DNA of 64,000 bases from Alcaligenes pakistanensis (lineage in GTDB: Bacteria > Pseudomonadota > Gammaproteobacteria > Burkholderiales > Burkholderiaceae_B): contig NZ_BMZN01000002.1 of NCBI RefSeq assembly GCF_014652815.1, positions 583,829 through 647,828 of the forward strand, given 5' to 3'. Shown one piece after another: positions 37,302-45,788 of this stretch. The first letter of the stretch is position 1, and each line of letters starts with the position of its first letter. The notes under the pieces are model-generated. The model saw only the letters and a program-made list of their open reading frames with translations. It ran no database searches and was not told the DNA's origin. Both the position numbers and the translations under genes were made by a program.

Positions 37302-37417
37302 TCTTGCCTGGCCGGCCTACTCTAAGGACTGCCCCCACACCAGGCGCTGATCTGCGCTTGGAATGTGGAGGAGCAAGGTTCAGCTTGCCTTTATTGCAAA
37401 CTGAAAACTGGGATAGC

Positions 37418-38902
37418 TTATTGGTTTACGTACCAAACCGTCTTGGTCTGTTGGTATTGATCCAGGGCTTCCATTCCCTTGTCTTTACCGCCAAAGCCGG
37501 ACAGTTTGAAACCGCCAAAGGGAGCGGTGATATCGCCTTCTGAAAAGCCATTGATCGAGACTGTGCCCGCTTTGATCTTGCGTGCGACCCGCTGTGCTCG
37601 ACGCACATCGTGGGTGTAGATGGATGCGGCCAGACCGTATTGGGTATCGTTCGCCAGAGCGATGGCTTGTTCCTCTGTCTCAAAGGTCGTCACAGCTAGC
37701 ACGGGGCCGAACACTTCTTCCTGGAACAGGCGGTCTTCGGGGGTGATGTGATCGAAAATAGTGGGTTCGATATACCAGCCACTACCCAGTTCTTTGTGAA
37801 TTCGGCCACCATGAACCAATTTGGCATTTTTGCCTGGGTTCTCCAAAAAGCTGGCTACCTTTTCAAAGTGTGCCTGTTCGACCATAGGTCCGATAGAGAC
37901 ATCGGGGTCTGTGGGCAAGCCCACTTTCCAGTCGCGCAGTCCCACCTGGAGCTTTTGCAACAGGCTGTCTTTCAGGCTGCTATGTACGAGCAGGCGGGAG
38001 CCGCAACTGCAGTTCTCGCTCATGTTCCAGAAGGCTGCTGCCAGAATGGCAGGAACCGCTTCGTCTAGCTGGGCGTCCTCAAAAACGACCTGGGGGCTTT
38101 TCCCGCCACACTCCAGAACCACTTCCTTCAAATTACTTTCGGCGGAGTATTTCAGGAACAGTCGCCCAACTTCGGTAGAGCCCGTGAAAGACACGATATC
38201 TACATCCTCATGTCGGCCCAGAGGTTCCCCTACCTGCTCGCCGGTGCCGGTAATAAGGATTAAGGCCCCCTCTGGAATGCCGGCCTGATGCGCCAACTGC
38301 GTCATGCGATACGCGCTGAGGCTGGTTAGTTCCGAAGGTTTAACAATCACGGAATTCCCGCAGACCAAGGCTGGTGCCACTTTCCACGCATACATTTGAG
38401 CGGGAAAGTTCCAGGGCAGCACCGCAGCAACTACCCCAATCGGTTCTTTCATGATCAAACCCAAGGCATCTGGGCCAGTGGGCGAAATGCGGCCAAAGCA
38501 TTTATCAGCGGTTTCTGCATACCAGCTAAAGGTGTCAATCGTGGCTGGCATGTCGGTGTTCAGGCATTCGGTGATAGGTTTACCTGCATCGACACAATCC
38601 AGTGCGGCCAGTTCCTCAGCGTGTTGCTCCAGCAAGGCCACCCACTTAAGCATAATTTTTTTGCGGTCTGCGGGAGACAGGCCAGACCATTCACCGGATT
38701 CAAAACTGGCACGGGCGGCTTTAACGGCAGCCTGAACGTCAGAGGCATCACCGGCGGCAATTTTGCCAATCACGGCCACATCAATAGGGCTGATGTTGTC
38801 GAGCTGAATGTGATTGGCTGCCTGATGTCCGGGGATCAGGTGCGAGGCATGCAGTTTTCCTGCACGAGCCAAGTCAAATACAGTGTCTTTCTGCTGGGGC
38901 AT
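37418..38902 (-). CDS. Aldehyde dehydrogenase (PuuC/betaine-aldehyde type)
   Basis: 494-residue NAD(P)-dependent ALDH-superfamily enzyme oxidising an aldehyde to the acid. The catalytic pair is E264 (LECGGKSP) and C298 (ENCSCGSR); N165 (PWNFP) and the cofactor loop FTGSTEVGR are present. The C-terminal INGFSEGDITAPFGGFKLSGFG completes the fold. It is the last gene of a six-gene minus-strand operon; its ATG immediately follows the stop of the DapA-like gene. Likely it oxidises the semialdehyde made by that lyase, but the substrate is inferred from context only. Confidence 0.93.
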   Translation of the reverse strand: MPQQKDTVFDLARAGKLHASHLIPGHQAANHIQLDNISPIDVAVIGKIAAGDASDVQAAVKAARASFESGEWSGLSPADRKKIMLKWVALLEQHAEELAALDCVDAGKPITECLNTDMPATIDTFSWYAETADKCFGRISPTGPDALGLIMKEPIGVVAAVLPWNFPAQMYAWKVAPALVCGNSVIVKPSELTSLSAYRMTQLAHQAGIPEGALILITGTGEQVGEPLGRHEDVDIVSFTGSTEVGRLFLKYSAESNLKEVVLECGGKSPQVVFEDAQLDEAVPAILAAAFWNMSENCSCGSRLLVHSSLKDSLLQKLQVGLRDWKVGLPTDPDVSIGPMVEQAHFEKVASFLENPGKNAKLVHGGRIHKELGSGWYIEPTIFDHITPEDRLFQEEVFGPVLAVTTFETEEQAIALANDTQYGLAASIYTHDVRRAQRVARKIKAGTVSINGFSEGDITAPFGGFKLSGFGGKDKGMEALDQYQQTKTVWYVNQ

Positions 38903-39790
38903 TCAGGCCTCCTGTTCAATTTTGTATGCGTTGATCTGTGCCAGAAAGTTGTCGCGTTCTTGTTGATCGACTGGTAGCAGGGGCAAACGTACCGAACCGA
39001 CATCAATGCCGTGACGGACGCAGCCCAGCTTGGCTTTCTGGTTGTAGTTGCCGGACTCCATCGCGGCAATCGCGGGCAGCATGGCGCCCATCATGCGACG
39101 CACGTTGGCCCAGTCTCCCTGTTCGGCCGCTTTTAGCATGTGGACCTGTTCGGCAGGAAACACATTGGCTCCGCCGCTGATCCAGCTACGAACGCCCCAG
39201 AACAGGAAGTCGGCCGCTTGGTCATCACAACCGCAAATGACTTGAAAGTCGGGCAGATCGGCATTGACCATGGCAACCACCCGGCTGAAGTTGCCGCTGC
39301 TTTCCTTGATGCCCACAATGTTTTTGACCTTGGCCAGTTCGTAGACGGACTCCAGTTCAATCTGGATGCCAATGCGTGCAGGGAAGTTGTACATGACGAT
39401 GGGCAGCGTGGTGGCTGCCGCCACTTCCTTGAAATACGCCACCACCTCATTCTGCCCAGGCAAGCTGTAGGGGGTGGGAGAAAGCATTAGAGCTTCATAA
39501 CCCAACTCCTCGGCTTCACGAATCCGGCTGATGGCTTCGGCCGGGGACAGAGAGTTCACACCGGCAATCAATGTGGTGCGACCACGCCCGGTCTTGGCAA
39601 CGATTTCCAGCACGCGGCGACGCTCTTGCGCACTCAAGGCGTAGTATTCGCCCGTGGTTCCGCAAGCCACAATACCGCCCACTCCGGCTTCAATAAAACA
39701 CTCAACCAGGCGCTCCAGGGCCTCTTCATTCAACTGATTATTGGCGTCAAATGGGGTAACGATAGGAACGAGAATGCCGTTCAGATTCAT
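38903..39790 (-). CDS. DapA-like (DHDPS/NAL superfamily) lyase or dehydratase
   Basis: 295-residue class I aldolase. The Schiff-base lysine is K162 (GIKESSG), the catalytic tyrosine Y134 (MYNFPAR), and CGTTGEYY (43-50) forms the carboxylate-binding loop. The surroundings (TRAP transporter, FCD-type GntR, aldehyde dehydrogenase) point to a catabolic role, for example a 2-keto-3-deoxy sugar-acid or hydroxyproline-type dehydratase, and not to lysine synthesis. Exact substrate unknown. GGAGAC lies before the ATG. Confidence 0.9.
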   Translation of the reverse strand: MNLNGILVPIVTPFDANNQLNEEALERLVECFIEAGVGGIVACGTTGEYYALSAQERRRVLEIVAKTGRGRTTLIAGVNSLSPAEAISRIREAEELGYEALMLSPTPYSLPGQNEVVAYFKEVAAATTLPIVMYNFPARIGIQIELESVYELAKVKNIVGIKESSGNFSRVVAMVNADLPDFQVICGCDDQAADFLFWGVRSWISGGANVFPAEQVHMLKAAEQGDWANVRRMMGAMLPAIAAMESGNYNQKAKLGCVRHGIDVGSVRLPLLPVDQQERDNFLAQINAYKIEQEA

Positions 39791-39825
39791 GTTGTCTCCA
39801 GCTTATTAATAGTTGATCTATGGGT

Positions 39826-40476
39826 TTATTCGATGACTTTGCGGGTGAAGGCGCTGAGGTAGGCCATCAGCGTCTCGGATCCCTGCAGAGCCATATCGGG
39901 ATTTCCGTCCTGTATCCCTTCGGCCAGGGTCAAATGAGCCTGGGCTCCGGCTTCCAGGTCGCCTTCGTATTGGTAGGCGTACCAGAATCGTCTGCACTGA
40001 ACGATCATGGGAGTGACCGCCTGTACAGCAAAGGTGTTGCGGCAGGCTTGGTGGATGACCTCGTCCAGGTGCTGATCAGCTAGCATGTAGGCGTCTATAT
40101 CTTTGGCGTTGGCGGCATCCACCATGGCCTGGGCGTGGGCGAGCAAGGTGCTGCGCTGAGAGGGAGTCGCCCATCGGGCGGCCCCTTGCACAATCAAGCG
40201 CTCCAGAACCCGGCGCGTTTCAATCAGAGTCAGATGTTCAGCCACGCGGATTTCACTGACACGCAGACCTCGGCGTGGCTGCTGTTCGATCAATCCCAAG
40301 GCCACCATGCGCATCAAAGCTTCGCGCAAGGGGGTGCGTCCCAAACCTGTCATTTCCACCAGATCACTTTCTACAATGGCCTGACCAGGCTCCAGTTTGA
40401 GTGTGGCAATTAACTGCTCAATCGCTTGATAAGCGGTTTCAGCGGCACGAGAAGAAGGGGTGGGGGCGCTACTCAC
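39826..40476 (-). CDS. GntR-family regulator (FadR/FCD subfamily)
   Basis: 216 residues starting with GTG at 40476, preceded by GGAG. N-terminal winged HTH (LEPGQAIVESDLVEMTGLGRTPLREALMRMVALGL) and a C-terminal FCD helical domain that usually binds a metal and carboxylate ligand (DQHLDEVIHQACRN; the His/Asp set typical of the domain is visible). It lies in the middle of the catabolic operon and very probably regulates it. Confidence 0.93.
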   Translation of the reverse strand: MSSAPTPSSRAAETAYQAIEQLIATLKLEPGQAIVESDLVEMTGLGRTPLREALMRMVALGLIEQQPRRGLRVSEIRVAEHLTLIETRRVLERLIVQGAARWATPSQRSTLLAHAQAMVDAANAKDIDAYMLADQHLDEVIHQACRNTFAVQAVTPMIVQCRRFWYAYQYEGDLEAGAQAHLTLAEGIQDGNPDMALQGSETLMAYLSAFTRKVIE

Positions 40477-40500
40477 AGAGACTCCAATATAAAAATGGCA

Positions 40501-41820
40501 TTAAAAACCGGATACTTGCTGAGGCAGCCACGTTGCAATCGCAGGAAACAAAGCGACGATTAGCAAAGTCAGCAGTTGGGCAAGAATAAATGGCACGACC
40601 CCTCGACATACTTGTCCGTATGTCATGTCTTTAGGGGCAATGGACAGGAGGTAAAAAATGGATGAGGCTAAAGGCGGTGTCAGGTAGCTGGTTTGAATGA
40701 CGACAATCACCATGACGCCGAACCATAAAGGGTCCAATCCTGTTGCCACAATAAAGGGTAGGAAAAGAGGAACGCAAATCAGCACGTTCGCTGTCCAGTC
40801 CAGCACAAAGCCCAGCAGAAACACGATACCCAAGAACAGGATGATCGTACCGGTACTGCCCAGACCCAGATCGCTGGTTAGCATTTGCACCAGCTTGGCC
40901 CCACCGTTGGCTGCGAAGGCCCCGGTGAACATGGTACCTCCGGCCACAATCAGCATAATCATCGCGGTAATGCGCACCGTGATCCGCAAGGCCCCACTGA
41001 AAACCTCCCAGTTGAATTGGCGGTAGAAAATGCACAGGACAGCAGCGGCCGCGGCACCTAAGGCAGCAGCCTCAGTAGGCGATGCAATCCCTTTCATCAA
41101 GGAGCCTAGAACGGCGATGATCAGGAGCATCATGGGCACTAGACCACGCATGGTAATACTGATTTTTTCACCCAAAGGTCTACGCATATCCTCGTCATCC
41201 ACCCGCGGCCCCAACTCCGGCTTGAGCGTGGTGGCGATCAGGATGTAAGCGACAAAGAGCGTTGTCATCAACAAACCTGGAAAGAGCATGGCAGCAAACA
41301 GCTCTCCAACCGGAACCTGGGCCAGGGAGGCATAGACGACCGCGACCACCGAGGGAGGGATCATGGTGCCCAGAGAACCCCCGGCGCAGATCGTGCCAGC
41401 AATCAGCGAGTTGTTGTAGCGAAAGCGCTTCATGGCCGGAATAGCCATCAGCCCCACCATGATTTCCACCGCCCCAACCACGCCTGCCGCAGCGGCAAAG
41501 GTGGCTGCCATGGCGATTGTGGCGATCGCTAGCCCGCCTGGCAGCCCACCCAGCCATAACTGCATGGTGCGAAATAAGCGTGCCGCGATACCCGAACGTT
41601 CCAGCAGGGCTCCCATCAAGACAAACATGGGGATCGCTGACAGGATATGGTTGGTGGCAGCGCCATATAAAGCGCCATACATCTGGTCAAAAACCATGGG
41701 GCCAAAGGCGTACCAACCGGCCAGGAAAGCGGGCAGGATAAGAGCAAAAGCCACTGGCATGCCCTGGAAAATCAGCAGGAACAGAGCAGGAAACATTAGT
41801 CCGGCGATCCATAAATTCAT
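40501..41820 (-). CDS. dctM: TRAP transporter large permease DctM
   Basis: 439-residue, very hydrophobic membrane protein (about 12 helices) of the DctM family, driving Na+- or H+-coupled uptake of substrate delivered by DctP. Signature segments include PMFVLMGALLERSGIAARLF, GTICAGGSLGTMIPPSVVAVVYASLAQVPVGELF and the C-terminal TSYLTPPLASSIFYLLS. It overlaps dctQ by 4 nt (ATGA). Confidence 0.95.
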   Translation of the reverse strand: MNLWIAGLMFPALFLLIFQGMPVAFALILPAFLAGWYAFGPMVFDQMYGALYGAATNHILSAIPMFVLMGALLERSGIAARLFRTMQLWLGGLPGGLAIATIAMAATFAAAAGVVGAVEIMVGLMAIPAMKRFRYNNSLIAGTICAGGSLGTMIPPSVVAVVYASLAQVPVGELFAAMLFPGLLMTTLFVAYILIATTLKPELGPRVDDEDMRRPLGEKISITMRGLVPMMLLIIAVLGSLMKGIASPTEAAALGAAAAAVLCIFYRQFNWEVFSGALRITVRITAMIMLIVAGGTMFTGAFAANGGAKLVQMLTSDLGLGSTGTIILFLGIVFLLGFVLDWTANVLICVPLFLPFIVATGLDPLWFGVMVIVVIQTSYLTPPLASSIFYLLSIAPKDMTYGQVCRGVVPFILAQLLTLLIVALFPAIATWLPQQVSGF

Positions 41821-42338
41821 GGGCTCACCTCGGCTTCAGCATGGTTATTTTCGTTGACCGCACAGCGCAAACCATGTGCCAGCAGTTGTAAGGTAAAAGC
41901 GATCAGGCCAACGGCAATGCAGGCGTAGAACGGCCACATAAGCGGAGCCCAAGGGCTGACCATCTCGACCTCATTCAGCTTCCAGGCTGTCCAGGCTTTG
42001 TAGATGCTGACCTTGCTTAAAACAGCAAACAAGGGAAACAGCACCAGCAGATACAGGACCAAGTCTGATATACCGGCAAGTGATTTGGGTAAGTGCTTGC
42101 GCACCACATCAATGCTGATGTGCTCGTTCTGACGCATCACCCAGGCCATGCCTAGCAGGAAAATAGCACCATTCATCATGTACGCGACATCGAACGCCCA
42201 GACCGTAGGGGCGTGAAGGACGTAGCGAGCAAAAACTTCCCACACCATGGCTGTGACCAGGATTGCTGCCGCCATTTCCGCCAGCCGAGAGCTGACAAGG
42301 GCGATAAAGTCGATCAGTTTTGAAATAGGCTGCAGCAT
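41817..42338 (-). CDS. dctQ: TRAP transporter small permease DctQ
   Basis: 173 residues with four membrane helices. It holds the typical MVWEVFARYVLHAPTVWAFDVAYM and the NEHISIDVVRKHLP segments of DctQ. Forms the small subunit with DctM. It starts 26 nt after the dctP stop. Confidence 0.93.
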   Translation of the reverse strand: MLQPISKLIDFIALVSSRLAEMAAAILVTAMVWEVFARYVLHAPTVWAFDVAYMMNGAIFLLGMAWVMRQNEHISIDVVRKHLPKSLAGISDLVLYLLVLFPLFAVLSKVSIYKAWTAWKLNEVEMVSPWAPLMWPFYACIAVGLIAFTLQLLAHGLRCAVNENNHAEAEVSP

Positions 42339-42364
42339 GGCAGCTCTCCTTCAGAAAGTGGGGC

Positions 42365-43423
42365 TTAGTCTCGGATCAAGTAATTGCTTTCACTGCGCCA
42401 GCGGCTCAGGAAGCCGTCGTAATCAGTCAGCAAATTTTTCATGTAGTCGTTGCCTGATTGAGCTTGTGCCTCAGCTTTCTTATGCACCCAGTCATTGCCT
42501 GCCTGCGCCAATTGCTTGATAAAGGCAGGATCCAGGGTGATGATTTCATTGCGTCCTTGACGATACTTTTCCATCGCTTTGATATCGGCGTTGTAGAAGT
42601 AGTCCAGGGATTGATGAGTAGTCAGTTCGGCAGCGGCCTCGATCAGCTTTTGCAAATCGGCCGGCACTTTATCCCAAGTGTCTTGTTTGAGGACCACTTC
42701 CCACATAAAGGTGGGTTGATGCACTCCGGGGACCACGATGTATTTGGCGGCCTGATGAAAACCTTCGGGAGTATTGGAGGACGGCGTGGCCCATTCCACG
42801 GCATCGACGCCTTTGCGCTGCAAGAGGGTGTAGGTGTCGCCAGGCGGCACAACCGTGGGAACAGCGCCGAAATAGTCTTTCATTACGTCGGCCCAGGCAC
42901 CGGAGGTACGGTACTTCAGCCCTTTCAAGTCCTCTGCATTACGAATGGGGGTGTTGGAGTGGGCCAGCACTTCAGTGGAACCCAAACCGACAATCATGGT
43001 TTTAAGGCCGTTTTTGGAGCGCAGCTCCTGCAGCTTTTCTTTGCCGCCGCCTTCGTACAGCCAGACGCGATAGGCATCAGGCCCCATGCCGCCGGGATAG
43101 CCCGCAAAAATGGCATTGGCCGGATCTTGATTGACCAGATAACTGGAGGTTGAGTGTCCAGCTTCGACTACACCTGTTTCTACCGCCTCAAATACTTTAA
43201 GGGCTGGAACAATGACCCCCGCCCCAAAGGGTTGGATTTCAACCCGGTCTCCTGTCATGAGCTTCACGTTCTTGGCGAAACGCTCCAGGAAGTTCTGATA
43301 AAAGGGTGAGCCCTCCGGTACAGAAGTGGGGACGCGCCAGCTGATATCAGCGGCCTGTACCGAGGCCATACCGCATAACAAAAACAAACCAGCAATTCGT
43401 GATGCACCAAGTTTGGATTTCAT
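42365..43423 (-). CDS. dctP: TRAP transporter substrate-binding protein DctP
   Basis: 352-residue periplasmic binding protein with a signal peptide ending SVQAA (about residue 25). The mature part has GTGVVEAGHSTSSYLV, the LKGLKYRTSGAWADVMKDYFGAVPT hinge region with the substrate-carboxylate arginine, and DAVEWATPSSNTPEGFHQAAKY. These resemble TakP-type (alpha-keto acid) and related carriers more than C4-dicarboxylate DctP, so the ligand is probably a keto or hydroxy acid, but it is unproven. It is first in the operon, with GGAGAC before its ATG. Confidence 0.93.
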   Translation of the reverse strand: MKSKLGASRIAGLFLLCGMASVQAADISWRVPTSVPEGSPFYQNFLERFAKNVKLMTGDRVEIQPFGAGVIVPALKVFEAVETGVVEAGHSTSSYLVNQDPANAIFAGYPGGMGPDAYRVWLYEGGGKEKLQELRSKNGLKTMIVGLGSTEVLAHSNTPIRNAEDLKGLKYRTSGAWADVMKDYFGAVPTVVPPGDTYTLLQRKGVDAVEWATPSSNTPEGFHQAAKYIVVPGVHQPTFMWEVVLKQDTWDKVPADLQKLIEAAAELTTHQSLDYFYNADIKAMEKYRQGRNEIITLDPAFIKQLAQAGNDWVHKKAEAQAQSGNDYMKNLLTDYDGFLSRWRSESNYLIRD

Positions 43424-43498
43424 ATTTGTCTCCGGTGGTTTTTTTATAGTCCAGCTCTGTCTGAGGCCAGCGGCCAGGGCGAGAGCATGGAAAGCATC

Positions 43499-43521
43499 TT
43501 AATATTTTATAAATATATTAA
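43499..43521. promoter_or_regulatory. Inverted repeat in the TRAP-operon promoter region
   Basis: TTAATAT / ATATTAA, a perfect 7-bp inverted repeat with a 9-nt spacer in a very A+T-rich stretch (43480-43540), 76 nt upstream of dctP. Candidate binding site for the operon's GntR regulator, or simply a promoter element. The rest of 43424-43934 holds no gene I can support. Confidence 0.35.
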
Positions 43522-43934
43522 CAACATATTTAGATTGGGGTTTGTCCTAGAAGGCGTTGGGGACGGCATGCCGATTGGGTTTAGGTGGGTTTTTTGGGTG
43601 ACGTTCGGCAGGGATTGGCCGTTTTAGTACCTGTTTTTTGGGATGTGGGTGTGGGTTTTGAAGCTTGCTTGAACCGTCAGGATGAGCGTTGCTCTTGTGG
43701 GGTTTTTTTCATGCAATGCGGGGTGGTTTGTTTCGCTGTTTCAATCCTTTCGTCCCTGCGGTCTAGCTGGTACACTTTGCGGCTGCTTTTCTGAGAAGCG
43801 CGCAGCAGTAGGGTAAGGGCTTCGAACAGTCCTTTTGCTGTGGCACTTCCGGCTGCACCTGGCGGGAAAAAGCTTGTATTCCTGCGGTGTATGTGGCGTC
43901 TGGCCTTATAGGCCCACTCCACAGAAAGCCCACC

Positions 43935-44009
43935 GGGCCCATAGTTAAATGGATATAACTTTCCCCTCCTAAGGGAAGATTGCAGGTTCGATTCCTGCTG
44001 GGCCCGCCA
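43935..44009 (+). tRNA. tRNA-Arg (anticodon CCT)
   Basis: 75 nt including encoded CCA (44007-44009). Acceptor stem GGGCCCA / TGGGCCC, D stem GTTA / TAAC, anticodon stem TTCCC / GGGAA with loop CTCCTAA (anticodon CCT at 43968-43970), variable loop GATT, T stem GCAGG / CCTGC with loop TTCGATT. All stems pair fully. Reads AGG. Confidence 0.95.
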
Positions 44010-44083
44010 TCGTATTTTTAATCGTAACGTTCTCCGGGCTCCTTGATGTGGGGCTGTGGGGCGTGCGCATAAGCAGCTTAGTC

Positions 44084-44509
44084 ATGACACTCCAAGGTTG
44101 GAAACGCCGCGCTTTTTACGTGGGTTTATTTGAATTTTTTGCCATTGTTTTTTCCTCGTTCCTGCTGGCGTACTTTGCCGGTGGCGAGGCGTCCGAGTCC
44201 GCACCGATTGCCGTCGCAATCTCGGTTATTGCGATTGTTTGGAACTATGTGTTCAACACGGCTTTCGAGCATTGGGAATCCCGTCAAAGTGTCAAGGGTC
44301 GCAGCCTGTTGCGACGCGGCGTGCATGCAGTCAGCTTTGAGGCTGGTCTGGTACTTGCCATCGTGCCTTTGTATATGTGGTGGTATCAGGTCGGTTTGAT
44401 GGAAGCCCTACGGATGGAAGTGGCCATTTTGGTGTTCTTCCTGATCTACTCTTTTATCTTCAGTTGGACCTTTGACCGGGTGTTTGGTTTGCCAGCCAGT
44501 GCGGCTTGA
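44084..44509 (+). CDS. PACE-family efflux transporter (AceI-like)
   Basis: 141 residues with four membrane helices from ATG 44084. The two repeated bacterial transmembrane pair (BTP) halves are visible: WKRRAFYVGLFEFFAIV...WNYVFNTAFEHWE and GVHAVSFEAGLVLAIVPLYMW...YSFIFSWTFDRVF. The PACE motifs RxxHaxxFe (RGVHAVSFEAG) and the paired W-x-x-x-(Y/F)-(N/S) motif are conserved. Family members export biguanides, acriflavine and polyamines. It begins 74 nt after tRNA-Arg and is monocistronic. Confidence 0.92.
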   Translation: MTLQGWKRRAFYVGLFEFFAIVFSSFLLAYFAGGEASESAPIAVAISVIAIVWNYVFNTAFEHWESRQSVKGRSLLRRGVHAVSFEAGLVLAIVPLYMWWYQVGLMEALRMEVAILVFFLIYSFIFSWTFDRVFGLPASAA

Positions 44510-44528
44510 ACTCCTTGCGCCTACCCAT

Positions 44529-44560
44529 AGAAAAAGCCGCGTGATAGCGGCTTTTTCTAT
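44529..44560. terminator. Bidirectional terminator after the PACE gene
   Basis: TAGAAAAAGCCGC / GCGGCTTTTTCTA stem with a 6-nt loop, T-runs on both strands, between the PACE gene and the convergent HxlR gene. Confidence 0.85.
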
Positions 44561-44620
44561 GGCAGATAGTAAGAGGCAAGCCGTAGCTGCCAACAAGGCA
44601 GGCTGCACTTGGGTAAACAA

Positions 44621-45010
44621 TTACTCTGCTTGTGACTCCCGGCGCGCCTGACAAATACGCGCATGATGTACATCCGCCCATTTCACCAGTTCCCTCATGG
44701 GCACCAGAAAGGATTGTCCCAGTTCGGTCAGCGTGTACTCCACACGCGGGGGCACTTCCGCATACAAGGTCCGTTGTACAAATCCATCAGTTTCCAGTCG
44801 CTTGAGCGTACGCGAGAGCATTTGGCGGGAAATATCCCCAATTTCCCGGCCCAGCTCGTTAAAGCGCAGGGTGCCCGGCGCCAGGGATTCCAGGATCAGC
44901 AGGCTCCATTGGTCGCCAATTCGATCCAGCACGTCACGAATAGGACAGGGTTGCTCAAACTCTTCCTGTAGTGGACTGGAAACTAGTGCTGCTGCGCTTG
45001 ATGAGGACAT
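44621..45010 (-). CDS. HxlR-family transcriptional regulator
   Basis: 129-residue winged HTH of the HxlR/YodB type: CPIRDVLDRIGDQWSLLILE at about 20-40 with the conserved Cys of redox-sensing members, recognition helix around ISRQMLSRTLKRLETDGFV, and the wing VPPRVEYTLTELG. Such proteins repress divergent oxidoreductases and are often inactivated by thiol oxidation or quinones. It is divergent from the NmrA-like gene, with a palindrome between. Confidence 0.93.
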   Translation of the reverse strand: MSSSSAAALVSSPLQEEFEQPCPIRDVLDRIGDQWSLLILESLAPGTLRFNELGREIGDISRQMLSRTLKRLETDGFVQRTLYAEVPPRVEYTLTELGQSFLVPMRELVKWADVHHARICQARRESQAE

Positions 45011-45113
45011 TTGTCATCGCCTTCTTGGGTTCAATAGTCACTTCCGTGTGACCTGGTATGGCCTGCGTGACTTCTTGTGGACTGTCAAAAAACTATCTAG
45101 CATTACGTTTAAT

Positions 45114-45130
45114 GGTCTACTTTATAGACC
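45114..45130. promoter_or_regulatory. Candidate HxlR operator
   Basis: GGTCTA-CTTTA-TAGACC, a perfect 6-bp inverted repeat with 5-nt spacer in the 151-nt divergent region, 32 nt upstream of the NmrA-like start codon. Spacing fits a dimeric winged-HTH. Confidence 0.5.
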
Positions 45131-45161
45131 AGGTCTTAATTTGAGCACACAAGGAGCTGTT

Positions 45162-45773
45162 ATGTCTCGTATTGCATTGATAGGTGCTTCTGGCGAAGTC
45201 GGTTCGCGCCTTTTGAAAGAACTCTCTGATCGTGGTCATACGGTGACAGCGATTGCCCGCCATCCTGAAAAAATTGCCAGCCTGCCCCATGTCACTGCTG
45301 TTCAAGGTGATGTGAATGATCTGGACGGTTTGATCGCGCTCTTGCAAGGGCACGATGTGGCGATTAGCGCAGTTCGTTTTGTGTCTACCGATCCCTCCAA
45401 ACTGATCACGGCGGTTCGGGCTGCAGGTGTGAAGCGCTATCTGCTTGTGGGCGGTGCAGCCAGCCTTGAAGTGGCTCCCGGCCAGCGTTTGATTGATCAG
45501 CCCGCCTTCCCGGACGCGTACCGTACGGAGGCCTTGGGCGGCATTGCTTTCCTGGATCAGTTGCGTAAGGAGCAGGAGCTGGATTGGACTTTCCTGTCTC
45601 CCTCGGCGGAGTTTGGTCCTGGACAGCGCACGGGCAAGTTCCGTCTTGGTAAGGACAGCCTGCTAGTCTCAGACCAGGGCAGCAAGATTTCTTATGAGGA
45701 TTACGCTATCGCCTTGGTGGACGAGATTGAGCGTCCTTCACACTCGCGCCAGCGATTCACAGTAGGTTATTAA
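45162..45773 (+). CDS. NAD(P)-binding Rossmann (NmrA/YwnB-like) reductase or epimerase
   Basis: 203 residues from ATG 45162 (AAGGAG at 45151-45156); the longer frame upstream is only a chance extension into the regulator region. Rossmann glycine motif IGASGEVGSRLL, then HPEKIASL and VQGDVNDLDG, typical of NmrA-like NAD(P)H-dependent oxidoreductases such as YwnB. It lacks the Tyr-x3-Lys catalytic pair in the usual position, so it may be a sensor or a reductase of quinones or flavins. It is divergent from the HxlR gene and probably its target. Confidence 0.88.
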   Translation: MSRIALIGASGEVGSRLLKELSDRGHTVTAIARHPEKIASLPHVTAVQGDVNDLDGLIALLQGHDVAISAVRFVSTDPSKLITAVRAAGVKRYLLVGGAASLEVAPGQRLIDQPAFPDAYRTEALGGIAFLDQLRKEQELDWTFLSPSAEFGPGQRTGKFRLGKDSLLVSDQGSKISYEDYAIALVDEIERPSHSRQRFTVGY

Positions 45774-45788
45774 CTAGGGGTTTGACTG

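Noticed and set aside
43585-43794. 69-aa ORF upstream of tRNA-Arg
   Set aside because: Cys/Phe-rich without homology signal or ribosome site; an antisense frame of equal length also exists.
43935-44009. tRNA-Arg as an integration site
   Set aside because: No integrase, no repeated 3' tRNA fragment and no composition change nearby.
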